DNA of 64,000 bases from Daphnia carinata. Lineage: Eukaryota > Arthropoda > Branchiopoda > Diplostraca > Daphniidae. The position numbers were made by a program, and so were the translations under genes. The notes under the pieces were generated by a model. The model did no database searches and was not told the DNA's origin. It worked only from the letters and a program-made list of their open reading frames with translations. Within the stretch, counting starts at the first letter, position 1; each line of letters begins with the position of its first letter. This document shows, piece by piece, positions 10,692-22,747 of this stretch. The stretch is taken from NCBI RefSeq assembly GCF_022539665.2, contig NC_081331.1, positions 8,277,534 to 8,341,533 of the forward strand. The letters are read 5' to 3'.

Positions 10692-11880
10692 CTGCAACAC
10701 ATTTGGTTGGTATTTTCTCAAACTATTCAAACCCCTGCCTGTGTATGGTTTTAGCTCCGTTTACCTCCGTGTACTCCGCTCGTAATACGGCGGTAATACA
10801 AAATTACAATTATCTCTTTCCCCCTTCTGTTTCTGAACGGTATCTCTTCATCTCTTGTATTTCATTTTCCCTTTTGAATTTTTATAACCTAACCTATAAA
10901 AATACATTCATAGTTGTGGGTAAAACGCCTCACGAATTCTCATTTTTTTTATGTCTTAAAACACGTAAATTCATTCACGCCAAGAGAGTATGCTTTCCAT
11001 AATGGCCTCAGCGATCTTTCGAACTCGATCACCATGACGGATGATATTATTCCTGAAGGACTAAAAAATTTTCGTACCCCTGTAAGCACTCTATTAATTC
11101 CCGTAACGGCCGTTAAGTGATAAAGAAACGGTTGCAAAATGAATGAATTTAGAGATATTGACCACCCAAAACTCGTTCATACCAGATAAATTTCAGGGTT
11201 GTAGAACGTCAGAAAAAACAACGGAGGAACGAGGGGGGGGGGGGGGGTTCGTGCTACGGGAATGCGAGATTGAAATTTAAAAAATTAAAAAGCTTTTGTA
11301 TGAGTTTAGGTCCGAGCCGGCATAAGGGAAGGGAGGGATGGTGTGTTCAAGTTGTGTGTGTTTTGGTTCTACATGTGGTAGGTGGTATGAAAGCTTAACA
11401 GTCTAGCGGTTTCCTTTGTTGGATATTAAAGGGGGTGGTAAGTTGGCCATCGGTTGGTGTAGAAAGGGTCCGTGGTCATGGTGGTAGCCCTAAGAATAGC
11501 CGCAGGCCACTCTAAAACTTCGTGTTCTGCTTACACGCTCGTTAGGAAGTGCCGAGTTGGGCATAACCAGATTCAGCAGAAAAATTTGTGTCCGCACTCG
11601 GATGGTATCCTCTAGGCATGGTGTTCCGAAACGACGCCCCTTTAGGGTGGTGAAAAATCGTGGGCTTGGTGTCCATTTGTAGAGTGAAAAATCGTGGGCT
11701 TGGTGTCCATTTGTAGAGTAAAAAATGACGAGCAAAATGATATCCAGGTTTTTGTTGTGTGGTGGTTCGCTGTGCCCGAACGTCGAGGTCCAAGTGTTGC
11801 AGTTGGTTGTCAGTCGCTTCAACCCGTTCCAACAGAGTAGACGTGTTTTAATTGTGCTCCAGTGATTTCCTTCAAGCATC
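10692..11880. other. no supported gene; poly-G run and 36-bp tandem duplication
   Basis: A run of about 16 G lies near 11232-11247. At 11651-11722 a unit of about 36 bp (GTGAAAAATCGTGGGCTTGG and the following bases) is repeated twice in tandem with one substitution. Open frames on the minus strand at 11490-11879 pass through the duplication in several frames and have no recognisable domain. Confidence 0.4.
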
Positions 11881-12560
11881 CTTAAAATTCAATAAATGGG
11901 TTTTGATGAAGAACCCGATCGCCGGAAGGTCGACCGTCGGTCGTTCACAAGCACCCGGGATCTTTTTCGGTTCCTGGATGTGTGGGTGGACACCGCCGAC
12001 AATAATTGTTACCGTGATTAGGATCGTTCAGCTGTCGTAGCGTGACAGTTCTTCGGGACTTAGCCTGTCGGCATTTGCCCGGTAAAAATTGTACAGTGGC
12101 ACCGGGTAGTGATCGTGTCCATCGCCCGGTGACCATTCCAGCCGCAGCCACATAACATCGCAGGTGCGCTACCTCCGCCTCCGATGTTATGTAAGAATTT
12201 ATTGCGCTTTACGGCGCTCTACCGCCAGCATAGAGACTAAAATCGCTCGGTTGATCGGGCGTTATGATCTGCTCTGGGGCCTCCGCAACGTATTCTGCAG
12301 CCTACAGGATATGGCCGCGTATTGCGCCCTCTCGGGTCGGCCATGGCAGCGCGCTGATGTTTGGACCGCGCCAGATTCGACGGAGAGAGAGGAAAGGGAC
12401 CATTGAATGGCGGTTTGTACACTTCGGCGGCGTATAGCCGGAAGGCTCGCGGACCATGGCGCCGAGGAACGTTTTCCGACGTCACAGGATAATGCCACTG
12501 GTGCGGTGCCACCTGGGCAGGAATCGGCCAACAAGTAGGTGGCGGGTGTTTTGGTTTCAG
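11880..12560. other. GC-rich island of unknown nature
   Basis: Base composition shifts sharply to GC-rich against AT-rich surroundings. Overlapping frames are open on both strands at 12164-12566, as expected from composition, and none shows a known domain. An inverted repeat ACATAACATCG/CGATGTTATGT (about 12150-12192) has 11-bp perfect arms and a loop of about 20 nt. It could be a transferred or element-derived segment; I cannot identify it. Confidence 0.35.
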
Positions 12561-12639
12561 AGTCACAGCGATTTTTTTAAAGCTTTCCCGAGAATTCTTC
12601 CAGGGAAAAAAATCGCAAAAAATCGCAAAAAATAAATTT

Positions 12640-13230
12640 TATAAATGGTGGGGTATTGATAAGAGCAGTGATAAGTATAGTATTACCAGACGGTTGCGAG
12701 TTATTACCCGCCTGAGTTAGGTATTGGGGGAAGTAAATTATTCCGCCTGGTAGCCCAGTACTATGGGTTAGTTGTTACTATGGGATGTTATTCGCAGGAC
12801 GGTGAGTGTATTGTTCCAGGATGGCCGTAGGACATCATCCGTCTGACTTAGGTATTGGGGGAGTCGTTTAATCCCGCCTGATAGTCCAAAGCTACAGGCT
12901 AGGTTGTGTAAGGCCAGATTTGACACAATGTGGCCACATGGAGAGTGTCATATTTCAAGATTGCAGCGGACCATCATCTGCCCGAGTCAGACTAAATTGG
13001 GAATGATATATTATCCGCAAGATTGTAAGTATATTATTTTACGATGGCCGCAGGCCATCGTCGGCCTGAGTTAGGCATACATGGGGGGTGGTTCCCTTCC
13101 ACCTAATAGCCAAATGCTATAGGTTAGATTAGGTAAGACAAGAATAGGTGTGGTATTTATAAGGGCGGTGGCAAGTATAGTATTTCCAGATGGCCGCGAG
13201 CTATTACCCACAGAGTTCAGGTGTCTACAA
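12640..13230. repeat. degenerate minisatellite-like repeat array
   Basis: Units contain GATGGCCGCAGG, a CATC or TATTACCCGCC stretch, then CTGAGTTAGG(T/C)AT and GGGGG. Anchor words recur near 12709, 12840, 12980, 13062 and 13210. The block at 12648-12713 is repeated clearly at 13148-13213, including AAGTATAGTATT.CCAGA. The array ends just upstream of the TIR element at 13397. Confidence 0.7.
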
Positions 13231-13396
13231 ATTATGTGTTTACATCGATTGGACATTGGATATAGCTTAGTTCATCATTCGCAGAAAAACCATGTATTTT
13301 GCTTCTAGTTTAACACAATTAAAATAAGCACAATTGCTTGTAGAATAATGTAAAATACTATTCCTACACATAATACAACATATTATAACATAGGTG

Positions 13397-14372
13397 GTAG
13401 GAGACCGGGGCTAATCGGGACATGGGTTAATTGGGGCAAGCTTTGTTTTACAAAAACGCTTAATTATAAAATTATGAAATTTACACATCATATTTGTTAA
13501 CTACATGCGCATTTGGGGATGAGTTTTTGTAGTAGAGGTGGCATCCGTTGTTGAGATACGGCCATTAGAAATGTTTAAGGGTTCGTAAAATTATGTTGTG
13601 TTCTAATAAAATATTTATTTACGGTAACGTCGTTTGATGTATAATTTTGCTAAAAATATAGCGAAATCCACTGTTCATTTTCACACATTTCTCTGGTTTC
13701 CCAAAAAAAGAATTCTGAAGCGGTTTGCTGGAAATTACACATTTTCAAAGACACCACCCATGGGGCAGGTTGGGACAACAAATTCTGGGGTAAAATGGGT
13801 CGGGATAAAACTATTCTGCGGCCCGATATGTAAATTCCCTTCGTGTCACCATGTTAATTTTGTCCAAAAAATATTGGAACTGAGCTGTGATTTTATATTT
13901 GGTATTTTCATCATTCCTATTTCAGTATTTAAAAAATATTTTTAATGCTGACCTCACCTTTTGTCGTTTCATCTTGTTAATTTTTTAGTCTACATCAATT
14001 TTACAAAATTCTCGCCGATTTATTTAGCAAACCATGCCAAACTATATACTGGCTGGTTTGTAAGAAAACATCCTATTTGAAAACTTTTTTTTACAAATTT
14101 TAGAACAAACCAGTAGCACGATATTAGCTTTGTCCTGAGTTACCCCGTGTCTGTCCCAAGTAACCCCGATCATCGAATGAGCCAACGGATTTTAAGTAAA
14201 TTTCAGTATTTTTTTTAATCATAAAAATAAAAATATTTTCCTTAAAAAATACTGTGTATAGATAAAGACAATACCGTTTTAATGGAAAAGAAAAGTTATG
14301 TTTATCTCTCACTAGTCGAAAGTTATTCGACAAAGAAGAAAGCGCGTCCCGATTAGCCCCGGTCTCCGCTAC
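13397..14372. mobile_element. non-autonomous TIR element (about 975 bp)
   Basis: The left end GTAGGAGACCGGGGCTAATC is the inverted copy of the right end, which reads GATTAGCCCCGGTCTCCGCTAC; arms are about 25 bp with one small indel. GGGACA-type words lie just inside both ends. ATTATAACA occurs close outside both ends (about 13382 and 14372), which might be a disturbed target duplication. The 103-codon open frame inside (13634-13945) has no recognisable domain. Confidence 0.8.
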
Positions 14373-14392
14373 ATTATAACAAGAATAATTAG

Positions 14393-15548
14393 TATTGCAA
14401 CTGTTGCCCTCTGTGGTCTGCATTTCAAATGCTGCCATCTCTTGTGAAACTCTGTAACCATGTTTGTCTTTCATTATTGTTACCTTTCTCCCCTAAAGGT
14501 CAGGTCGAACCTTAGTCGACCTCTGGCCTCTCTTTTATTCAGACTGGGAGTCGGGATTTGGCCCAATGTCCGATAGGACGCTAGGAGGGGGCTCTGCTGT
14601 TGCTGGCCGCCCTCGCGTAAGTCCTTAAGATGGAGCCCTGCATGACTGCTGGCTTCCCTTCACGTATGTATTTAAATAGTATTATGATATGTGTATGTAT
14701 TTTGAATACTGTCTTTGTTGTAATTTCGCTGCGCAATTGTGTTGTGTAAATGGAAGAAACTGTAACATTTGGTATCAGAAGAGGGATAAAGACCATCGAA
14801 CGACTCCAATAGTCATCTTCAAGAACCCGTTCGCCCCGAATTTGTGTTAGAAAAACCCGCTTGGACGCAGCAATTTTTGATGTCTCCTTCCACGTGTGTT
14901 GTCAACGCTCGTTTCAAGACTCGTCGGGAATCTTCCTGCCTGAGATACACGTAAGCAGCCACTTTGCCATGATGTCTGCTGCTGGAAAGTAATAGTTCCT
15001 GCCATCCGCCGAGAGGAGTCCAAAAGAGGTTAGAGTTACAACGTTCAGCTACAGAACTTGTAAGCGATCACCTTGGGAGCCATGAAGAGGATGCTTTTTC
15101 CATTATTTTTTCATTCATGATTTCGAAGTTTTCAAATTTTATTGTTATCATTAATAGTGAAACTTCGAGTCAGGCAGGCCGAATGTTGCAACTGTTGCCC
15201 TCTGTGGTCTGCATTTCAAGTGCTGCCAACCTCTGTAACCATGTTTGTCTTTCATTATTGTTTCCTTTCTCCCCTAAAGGTCAGGTCGAACCTTAGTCTA
15301 CCTCTGGCCTCTCTTTTATTCAGACTGGGAGTCGGGATTTGACCCGATGTCCGATAGGACGCTAAGAGGGGGCTCTGCTGTTGCTGGCCGCCCTCGCGTG
15401 AGTCCTTAAGAAGGAACCCTGCATGACTGCCGGCTTCCCTTCGCGTGCGTGTGTAAATAGTATTATGATATGTGTATGTATTTTGGATAGTGTCCTTGTT
15501 GTAATTTCCCTGTGCAATTGTGTTGTATAAATGGAAGAAATTGTAACA
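14393..15548 (+). mobile_element. miniature LTR retrotransposon (TRIM-like)
   Basis: Two direct repeats of about 370 bp (14393-14767 and 15184-15548) enclose only about 415 bp. Each repeat ends GTAACA; the second begins TGTTGC, while the first has TATTGC by one substitution. The five bases ATTAG flank both outer ends (14388-14392 and 15548-15552, sharing the final A), as expected for a target duplication. Directly after the first repeat, TTTGGTATCAGAAG resembles a tRNA primer-binding site. There is no coding capacity, so it would depend on another element. Orientation is taken from the primer site. Confidence 0.85.
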
Positions 15549-15552
15549 TTAG

Positions 15553-17440
15553 GTAAAACTATACTTCAAAATGTTGAAGTACTAAATACTTGCCTGTTTC
15601 AATCTTATTTTTGTATGTTTATGGCTGGTACACTCCTGTTGGACCAGGGTGGTACCACAGATCAAAGTTGTCATCTGCTCTTTATTTTTTTTTTCAACAC
15701 TAAACGAAAACATGTGTGCTTTTCAGTGGACTAATTATTTGGTTATTACAAAGAAGAAAACCAAATCGACAGTATCGTCTCAGCTTTGTATTTACTTTAA
15801 CACGAAATTATGGTGCGTAATAAGTTTATTTCCTTTTAGAATAAATAACAATTATTAATTTCAACCCGCAGCCTACAGTGAGAGTTATTTTTCTATGAAA
15901 AAGTATCATTCTATAAAAATTTACCAGTGACTCATTGTAGCTTTCGTACATCAATAATGTTTTAGGGGCTGATAAATGTCAACGAATATGAAAGGTACTG
16001 TAAATTAATATTTTCAAAGAGAATGTACTACACATTGTACAGGTAATTTTTTTCTCATAAGACATCTCTCTACGCTATTTAGAAGTTCCTGGGCGTTCAT
16101 TCGTTGTGTTACGGATTAGACCACAAAAAGATACCACAGAAAAATGAAAGTAAGACAAATAGAACAGATAAAGGAAGAAACAGTATACATTTCGCTCGCA
16201 TCAAACGAGACGGCCAGTATTACCAACGCTCCCTCTTAACTGCCCTCTCGACTCGGGGTATAACAAGAAAATGTGAGACCACACTTGGTTGGGATTCCCA
16301 GCCTCCACTTAAATCCTCTAGCGACCGGCAAACACAACAAAAGACAATGACATCTGGGGTTAATGCATGAATACACGATAAGTGGATAGAAAGTGGTGCG
16401 GGAAATATGAAATTCGCAACAATCCGTCATACCAGATTGCTTATTCGGCAATTTAAAATAATTGCTTTCTACCAAAGAATTTTAGTACAAAAGAAATAAG
16501 AATGAGCAAAATAATACATAAAAATTATGCTAAGAAACCGTTTCGGTTTTGTTTTTACCAAATGCCCAACTTATTACAAAAAATCTTTCCCTGTGGTTGG
16601 CCCACATTCTATGTGTAAACTGAAGACTTAAAGCAGGGAAAAAGCAAAAAACAAACACAAACTAATTAAAGATTCTAATAAATAACAGGACAGAACGTAC
16701 TGACGTTGTGTGTGGATTGGCTTCAATGCCTATTGACGAATGAAATCCTTCTGTCCTGAAGGCGGTCGCAAAATTTGTGCTGATTTTGACATTGATTCTG
16801 TCGCCATTCAGATGGGCATTGAAACATTGGAAACAATTTCCCCTTTCCAAACAACAATTTTTCCGGCGAGGTGGAATACCTGTCTACTTTTGTCACAACT
16901 TAAAATGGCTTTGCGAATTTTGCTAAAATTTTTTCGCGAATCCCTCCGCGATCTGTTTTGAAGTAAAGCAGGTTTCTTGGTCTGAGATGGATGCTTTCGG
17001 ATTATTGTGAATTTCAATTACTGTTCACGTAAAAATTTTACCATATTTTCAGTTGTAACTGGAACGACTAGGGCAGCCATCATTCCGCAGGCTAACAAAT
17101 TGCGACTAGGATATGCTGCATTCCGGAAAAGTCATTTTGAATGGACTAAGTTGGTAAATACCGATTGTCTCAAATCGACGTTTTCATGGACGAAAAAGAT
17201 GAATTTTTTCGAAGAACAAAGCTAATTGCAAGGAAATATCTTTTGTACATTGTAAATTGACCTTTTGTAAGTATGTGGAAAGTAAGTAAGTTGTTTGTAA
17301 GTGTTTCTCTTGTAAAGAACTGTTTTGTTAACGACAGATGAATGGGTAATTTTATGAGCATCGATAAAGATGGGGGACTGAAAAACTGGTCTCAGTTGGC
17401 TATCCACATGTTGGGAGTGCCACCTCTTGAGAATCGTAGC
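15553..17440. other. no supported feature
   Basis: Short overlapping frames on both strands (for example 16662-17017) show no domain, splice context or repeat that I can recognise. Confidence 0.4.
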
Positions 17441-17447
17441 CCTTGGG

Positions 17448-18060
17448 CTACTTACAAAGCAGAGCAAAATTTACATGCTCCGCCTTGCCAATCTGGCCCT
17501 TTCTAGACACTTTACAACAGGAGAGAGCATTTGCCACCCTATTGATTTTTCCTTCTAAGTAGTAAATGATAAAATCAAATTCTTGCAAATCTACCACCAA
17601 ACATGCAAACTTCCCGCTGAACTTTCTTTTGTCACACAACCATTTCACTGCGGTGTTGTCACTTCGAACTGGAGGGAACTCCGACCATAGATGTATTGAC
17701 AGAATTTTTTTTCAGGACAAGCAACAGCAAGGCCTTCAAGTTCGTTAGAAGAATATCTTGATACAGTATCAGTATCTCGTCTGCTAATAAAAAAACTGGT
17801 CGAAGACCGTTACTGTCCAGCAAAACAACAGAATGTGAAACATTCTTGCTGGCATCTGCTGTTATTTCGCAAGGCAGTTAATCGTTGTAGCGGGACTGCA
17901 CTGGCACTATTACTAGAGGCGATCGATCTGGGTCTTCATGGCTTATTCTTGCTTCTGACCCCACTCCCATGCAGCGTTTTTTTTCAACAAAGACATTTGC
18001 GATAAGCAATTGATGCTAAATCAAGAATATAACGATTACAATACGATAAAAGGCCAATGG
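17448..18060 (-). pseudogene. Ty3/gypsy RT-RNase H fragment
   Basis: Minus-strand reading from about 18060 gives a degraded thumb/connection segment (YILDLASIAYRK, in the position of the family's 'Y..P.FA.IA.PL'). Decayed RNase H follows (ITADAS, in place of the LTDAS block). The end is clear at 17660-17500: SDNTAVKWL, LQEFDFIIYYLEGK and RVANALS, equivalent to 'H.V.G..N.vADALSR'. At least six stops interrupt it. No integrase or LTR was found downstream. Confidence 0.8.
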
Positions 18061-18069
18061 AGCCTCTTA

Positions 18070-21000
18070 AAGAGTTCATTGACGGTTTCCTTGTGGTATC
18101 GGTGATTGAAGGAAAAAGAATAATATCTTAGGAACCCACTCGAATAGCAGAGATAACATCACGAAACAGTTAAACTTGTGTCTAGCACTAATTCGAATTT
18201 CTTGCGACTTAAGATAATCCTTTTGGCCACAAAATTTATAAAGCAAACATAAGGATGTCATTCCACTTTGTATAAAAAATTATGCAAAGAACTAGATTTT
18301 TTAAAAAGGATTGATTCAAGCATTAATTTTTCATCCTTGGCTGATGAAGGAAATTCATGTCCAAATACACATGGGCATAGGAAGTACTACGGAAGGAACA
18401 TCCACATTCGTACGGCAAAAAGTGCCCTTAAAAAATGGCTTAAAAGATACCTATTTGCTTCGCAGCACGTCTGACACATGATCCACAAGAAGAAAAGTTG
18501 CATTGCCCTAACTGCGCATTGGCTCTCCTTAAGTAGGAAATCAGCTTGCTTGGCTGTAAAACGGATTCGTGGAAAAGCAACTCGGTTTACCTAATTTGTG
18601 TGCCAACTAAAACTCACAGGAGAATAAGATAAGCTTAATGCCTGGATTTCGTTTTTTCTTTTTTTTGCTTTGAGCAAAGAGTATTCAGAAAAAAAAAGGC
18701 ATTTATCTTTTCGAGGTGTATAAGCTCATGCACGGCACCAGAAAATGGTTCTTCCTTCACAAGAAAGTAGCTTTTCCGCCTATATACGTAATGGTTGTAC
18801 ATGAAGCATATGATTTATAAAATGAAAAATTTGCTTCTCCAAATTCTTGCAGCCATAATGGTTTTCCTGTAGGGATTAACAGTAGAACAATTATAAAATG
18901 TAATTCTTTTCTTTGGTTACGCTTTTATTGTTGATAAAAGCATAATTATATTCCGCCGTACAATCCAAAACGTTCGGAAATTCAAAAAAGGAACTGCTTA
19001 ATGTATTTGTCATTGCAACATTTGAGTGACATTTTTCACTACTTTATTTTTTTCCAATATGTACTAGGATTAAAAAGGTGATAGAGGCAAAAGAGCTAAA
19101 ATCAAAGTATAGCATCTTTTAATTAATAGAAAACACTCAGGTTGCAATAAGCAGCTTTTATGTGAATTTGTTTGCCCCACCCATCCTGGTTGAGAAAGTG
19201 GCCTTGCGATTGTGCTCCATATTTCGGGGCAGGGCAGGAACCTATTGAAAAACGTTATGATAATAATCAGAATTTATCGAACTCTGAGATACCATAACTC
19301 ACAAATGCCCCTAAACAGCAAATTTGCCTCATATACTGCGTATCCATGAAACATGTAAAAAATTCCTTTTTGCGAGAACTTGGCAAGAGCCGAAGGGATT
19401 AGACCGGGTTGGACGGAGTTCCGTCAGAATATCAGTTCGAAAATACAACAACTCAGGCTGCTTGCGCAATGTAATGGAATATGATCACTTAATTATGTCA
19501 AAAACATATTAGTTATAAACCCGGCCGGGAAAGGAAACGACTTTCGTATAAAGAAACAACAGTCGGTTTACCATCGGAGTATTCAATCTTTCTTCCAGTG
19601 AGCTAAAGAGAGTATAAATCGAATAAAGCAAACATATTTTATTTTAAAAAGCAAAATATATAATAAAAATTAAAGAAAAAACATAATAATAAATTATAAT
19701 AATAAGAACAAATTAAATAACAAGAAATATCAGTTATTTGCTTCGCATTTTCAAAAAATGACGAATAACGAAAATATCGAAAAATATCGAATATAAAAAT
19801 TGTGGGCTCTGTCGCTATTTGGTAAATGGTCGACAGGTCACCCTGGTTAACCAAAAAAAAAAAAACAATCCTACCTGTCCGGCTGAGAAAGCGGTCTACT
19901 GGATTGCCTCAACTTGACTATTCAGGCGGCAAGCCGTATGGCAACCGGGATTTAGGAAACCTAGATAGAGTCATAACAACTTGGTTAAAAAAACAAACCA
20001 AAAAAACAATGATTTATTCATTCACGCGAAATTGCAATTGTTATTTTGCTTCCAAAAAAGAGCTTGAAACAAATACGAATAGCAAATAGAATCAGATTAA
20101 TTTATAACGGATCAGATATTTAAAAAAGCGGAATTTTTATTCTCATTCAACACTTTGTTCTAAGAAAACTTTTATTGAATAGAAGACTGCTTCAGGAACG
20201 AGAGCGAAAAATGTTGCGACTCAATGGTAAAGAAGATAAATTAATTACTTTACGCATATGTATCCAGTAGTCGTATTAATAAGTATGTATGTACAATGCG
20301 CTTTTTTAAACGATTGAAGCACTTAGTCAAGTAATGACATCAAATGAATTTGGTAGCGGATGCTGATGGAGTGGTAGAAGGGTGACTCTTACAAGCTGTG
20401 TGTAAATTGTATTGTTACTATTTGGCGTACCATTGGATGCGTAGAGTGTCTTTTGACGATTGATTCCGTTTTTTGGCTTGCAGTCCCAATTTAGGATTTA
20501 GGCCTATATCAAGGGCATGCTGCCGACTAACTCTATAGATTCCATTGCAGATTCACTTGCCACTCTGGTAAAAGTTTTTCACCAGGTCATAGCTCGAACT
20601 GAGTTCGACGACGGATACAACTTGGCCAAGGCGATGGTACCTATTCGTTAGTTACCCTGGGTTTGATAAACTGGGCTTGAAGGGAGTGTATTTTGCTCGA
20701 AATCATAAATTTACCAATCCAAGATAAGGTTCATGAACATTTCTTTCTTTTTTTTTTTGGCGTGGGAAACTATTGCAGTTACAGTATATACACATGAACT
20801 ACGTCATTTGAAAACTTACCGAATTTGAAATCTTGCAGAGCCCTTAAAAAATACCTTGCCATTTATTAGGTAGTATCCCTTTTTGTTGGGTGCCTTATGT
20901 AATACAACAAGCAACAATGAAAAATAAAGCATGTGGTGTCCTAGCCAATTAAATGCTTGAATGGTTGCCGCTTTTTCTGCCACTGGCTGCTCAAACCCCC

Positions 21001-22740
21001 ATATTGTTGTAATTCTTTTTCCTTTTTCGCCCCAATCTTTTAAGTTCTTTTCTTTGTTCAGCAGTTAAAAACTGTGGAATGTTGATAGTTTGCTAATTGT
21101 AACAAATAAAGGCAATAACAAAAAAATAAAAAATAAAAAAAAGAAGCAACAAAAAAATATTTAGTTCTCCTCGGAAAATTGTGTCAGTATGACAGGAAAC
21201 AGTATATCGGGTGCACTAAACCACATAAATTTCGGAAGCCCTAAAAATAATGCGTCGCTGCAAATTTTGTGTTTGAGTCACGTATTAGCTACGCTAAAAC
21301 GCAAATTCCATTTTCGTTAGTATAGCTTTAACGAAACGATTTCAAAAAAATGGGTGAGCTCCAATAACAGGTAACGCAACACGAAATCAGAACGGTATGT
21401 GCATTTTCAGAGAGGTCAAAGTATTTATGCGTTCCAGCAGGAGTACAGTCATGTGCCAAGCTTTCCTGAAATGGGACTGTTGGAATGCCGGACGCTTTTC
21501 GCAAGAACAACGTATTAGTCGGTTAGTTCAATCGTCAACGTACATACAGGAGGTTGCAGTGTATGTATGGCAATGTATTAGGTATGGCAAACAAAGCATA
21601 TAGGGAAAACTGCCCCATTTTCCTGCAATATGCTGTACTTTGGCTATGTTGTTTTTCAAATGACGTTGGTCAACACTCACATGCTGGCAACTCCAAGACG
21701 AGGAGTCAAGGATTTTTAAAAAATTTTGGGGAACCATGTCATGCTCTAGAAATTAAAGAATAAGAATCATGAACTTCTCTTGAATATTTTTTTTGTGCTA
21801 AATTTCAGAGCGATTGGTAATCCTACAATTACCATTTTTATTGGTTAATCAAGTAAATGACAAAATGGTCCTCTATCCGGGTGCGAATTACAATGTATTG
21901 CTCGACTTCATTTCAACCAACAAAATACCACACATTTACTGGGCCTTCCCAGCATTGGTGATGAACGGTTACCTCACTTTGCGTAACCTGCGTTTCCAAA
22001 ATTAAGTTACGCGGCCGTAAGCGGCGACTTTTCAGATTGAAAATTAGATATCCGGGGAAACTTTATTTATGGCTGAGCAAAATGCTGGGCAATCGGGTAC
22101 TTTCCGTTTAGGTAACCGAAAAGTAATTTAGATTTAAGACCTTTAAAAGGCAAAGCTTTTGAAGTTATCTACAAGTCGGAATGATACTGGGTGACTCGGG
22201 CTCTTGTACAAATCGCCGAAAGTGACGCGCAAATAACTTGAAGCACGGGAATCCAGAATGTAGAACTGAACAACTTTTTTTGCAACGTCAACTTGCGACT
22301 TGGTTCTCACCACGGCATTTTCATCTTTCTTGACACACAAAGCAAAATCAATTTGTTTACAGGCACTGTCGTTAGTTATTATATTAAGAAATATGTCTAC
22401 GGCCTAGACGGGAGGCGGATAATACAAAACGGGAATGGAGAAGCGTTCTGTTCAACAATAGCAGGACGTGTGCGACAATGTATGAATGCCTCTAGTGCAA
22501 GAGTGACTAGTTAAACATTTTTTTTTTTCGGTGAGGGGGTTACCTACGACATTGTTGACGAAGTTTGGAATTAAATAAAGCAAAGAGGGAAAAAGTAATG
22601 AAATAGATGTGAACTTCTTTCTTGCTTAGATCCATTAAAGCTAGGTGAGTTCTGGCCGACTTAGTTATGACGACGAGGGCAGGGCGCACGGTTATGGAAA
22701 ACGGGAGGAAATTCTTGATTGCCATGGCAAACAGTTACGC
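18070..22740. other. no supported gene over about 4.7 kb
   Basis: The sequence is AT-rich, notably so at 19620-19800. Open frames of 60-90 codons (for example 18268-18474 and 19826-20089) have no domain or splice support. I see no LTRs, TIRs or tandem arrays of note. It may hold distal regulatory DNA of the kinase gene or wholly decayed elements. Confidence 0.35.
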
Positions 22741-22747
22741 TAAAGTT

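Noticed and set aside
11490-11879. 129-codon minus-strand frame
   Set aside because: It crosses a 36-bp tandem duplication and lacks any motif; a second frame over the same DNA is equally open.
12164-12566. Overlapping frames of 80-109 codons on both strands in the GC-rich island
   Set aside because: High GC lowers stop frequency in all frames. None has a recognisable domain.
14124-14796. Open frames spanning the TIR element and LTR
   Set aside because: They cross clear element boundaries and show no domain.
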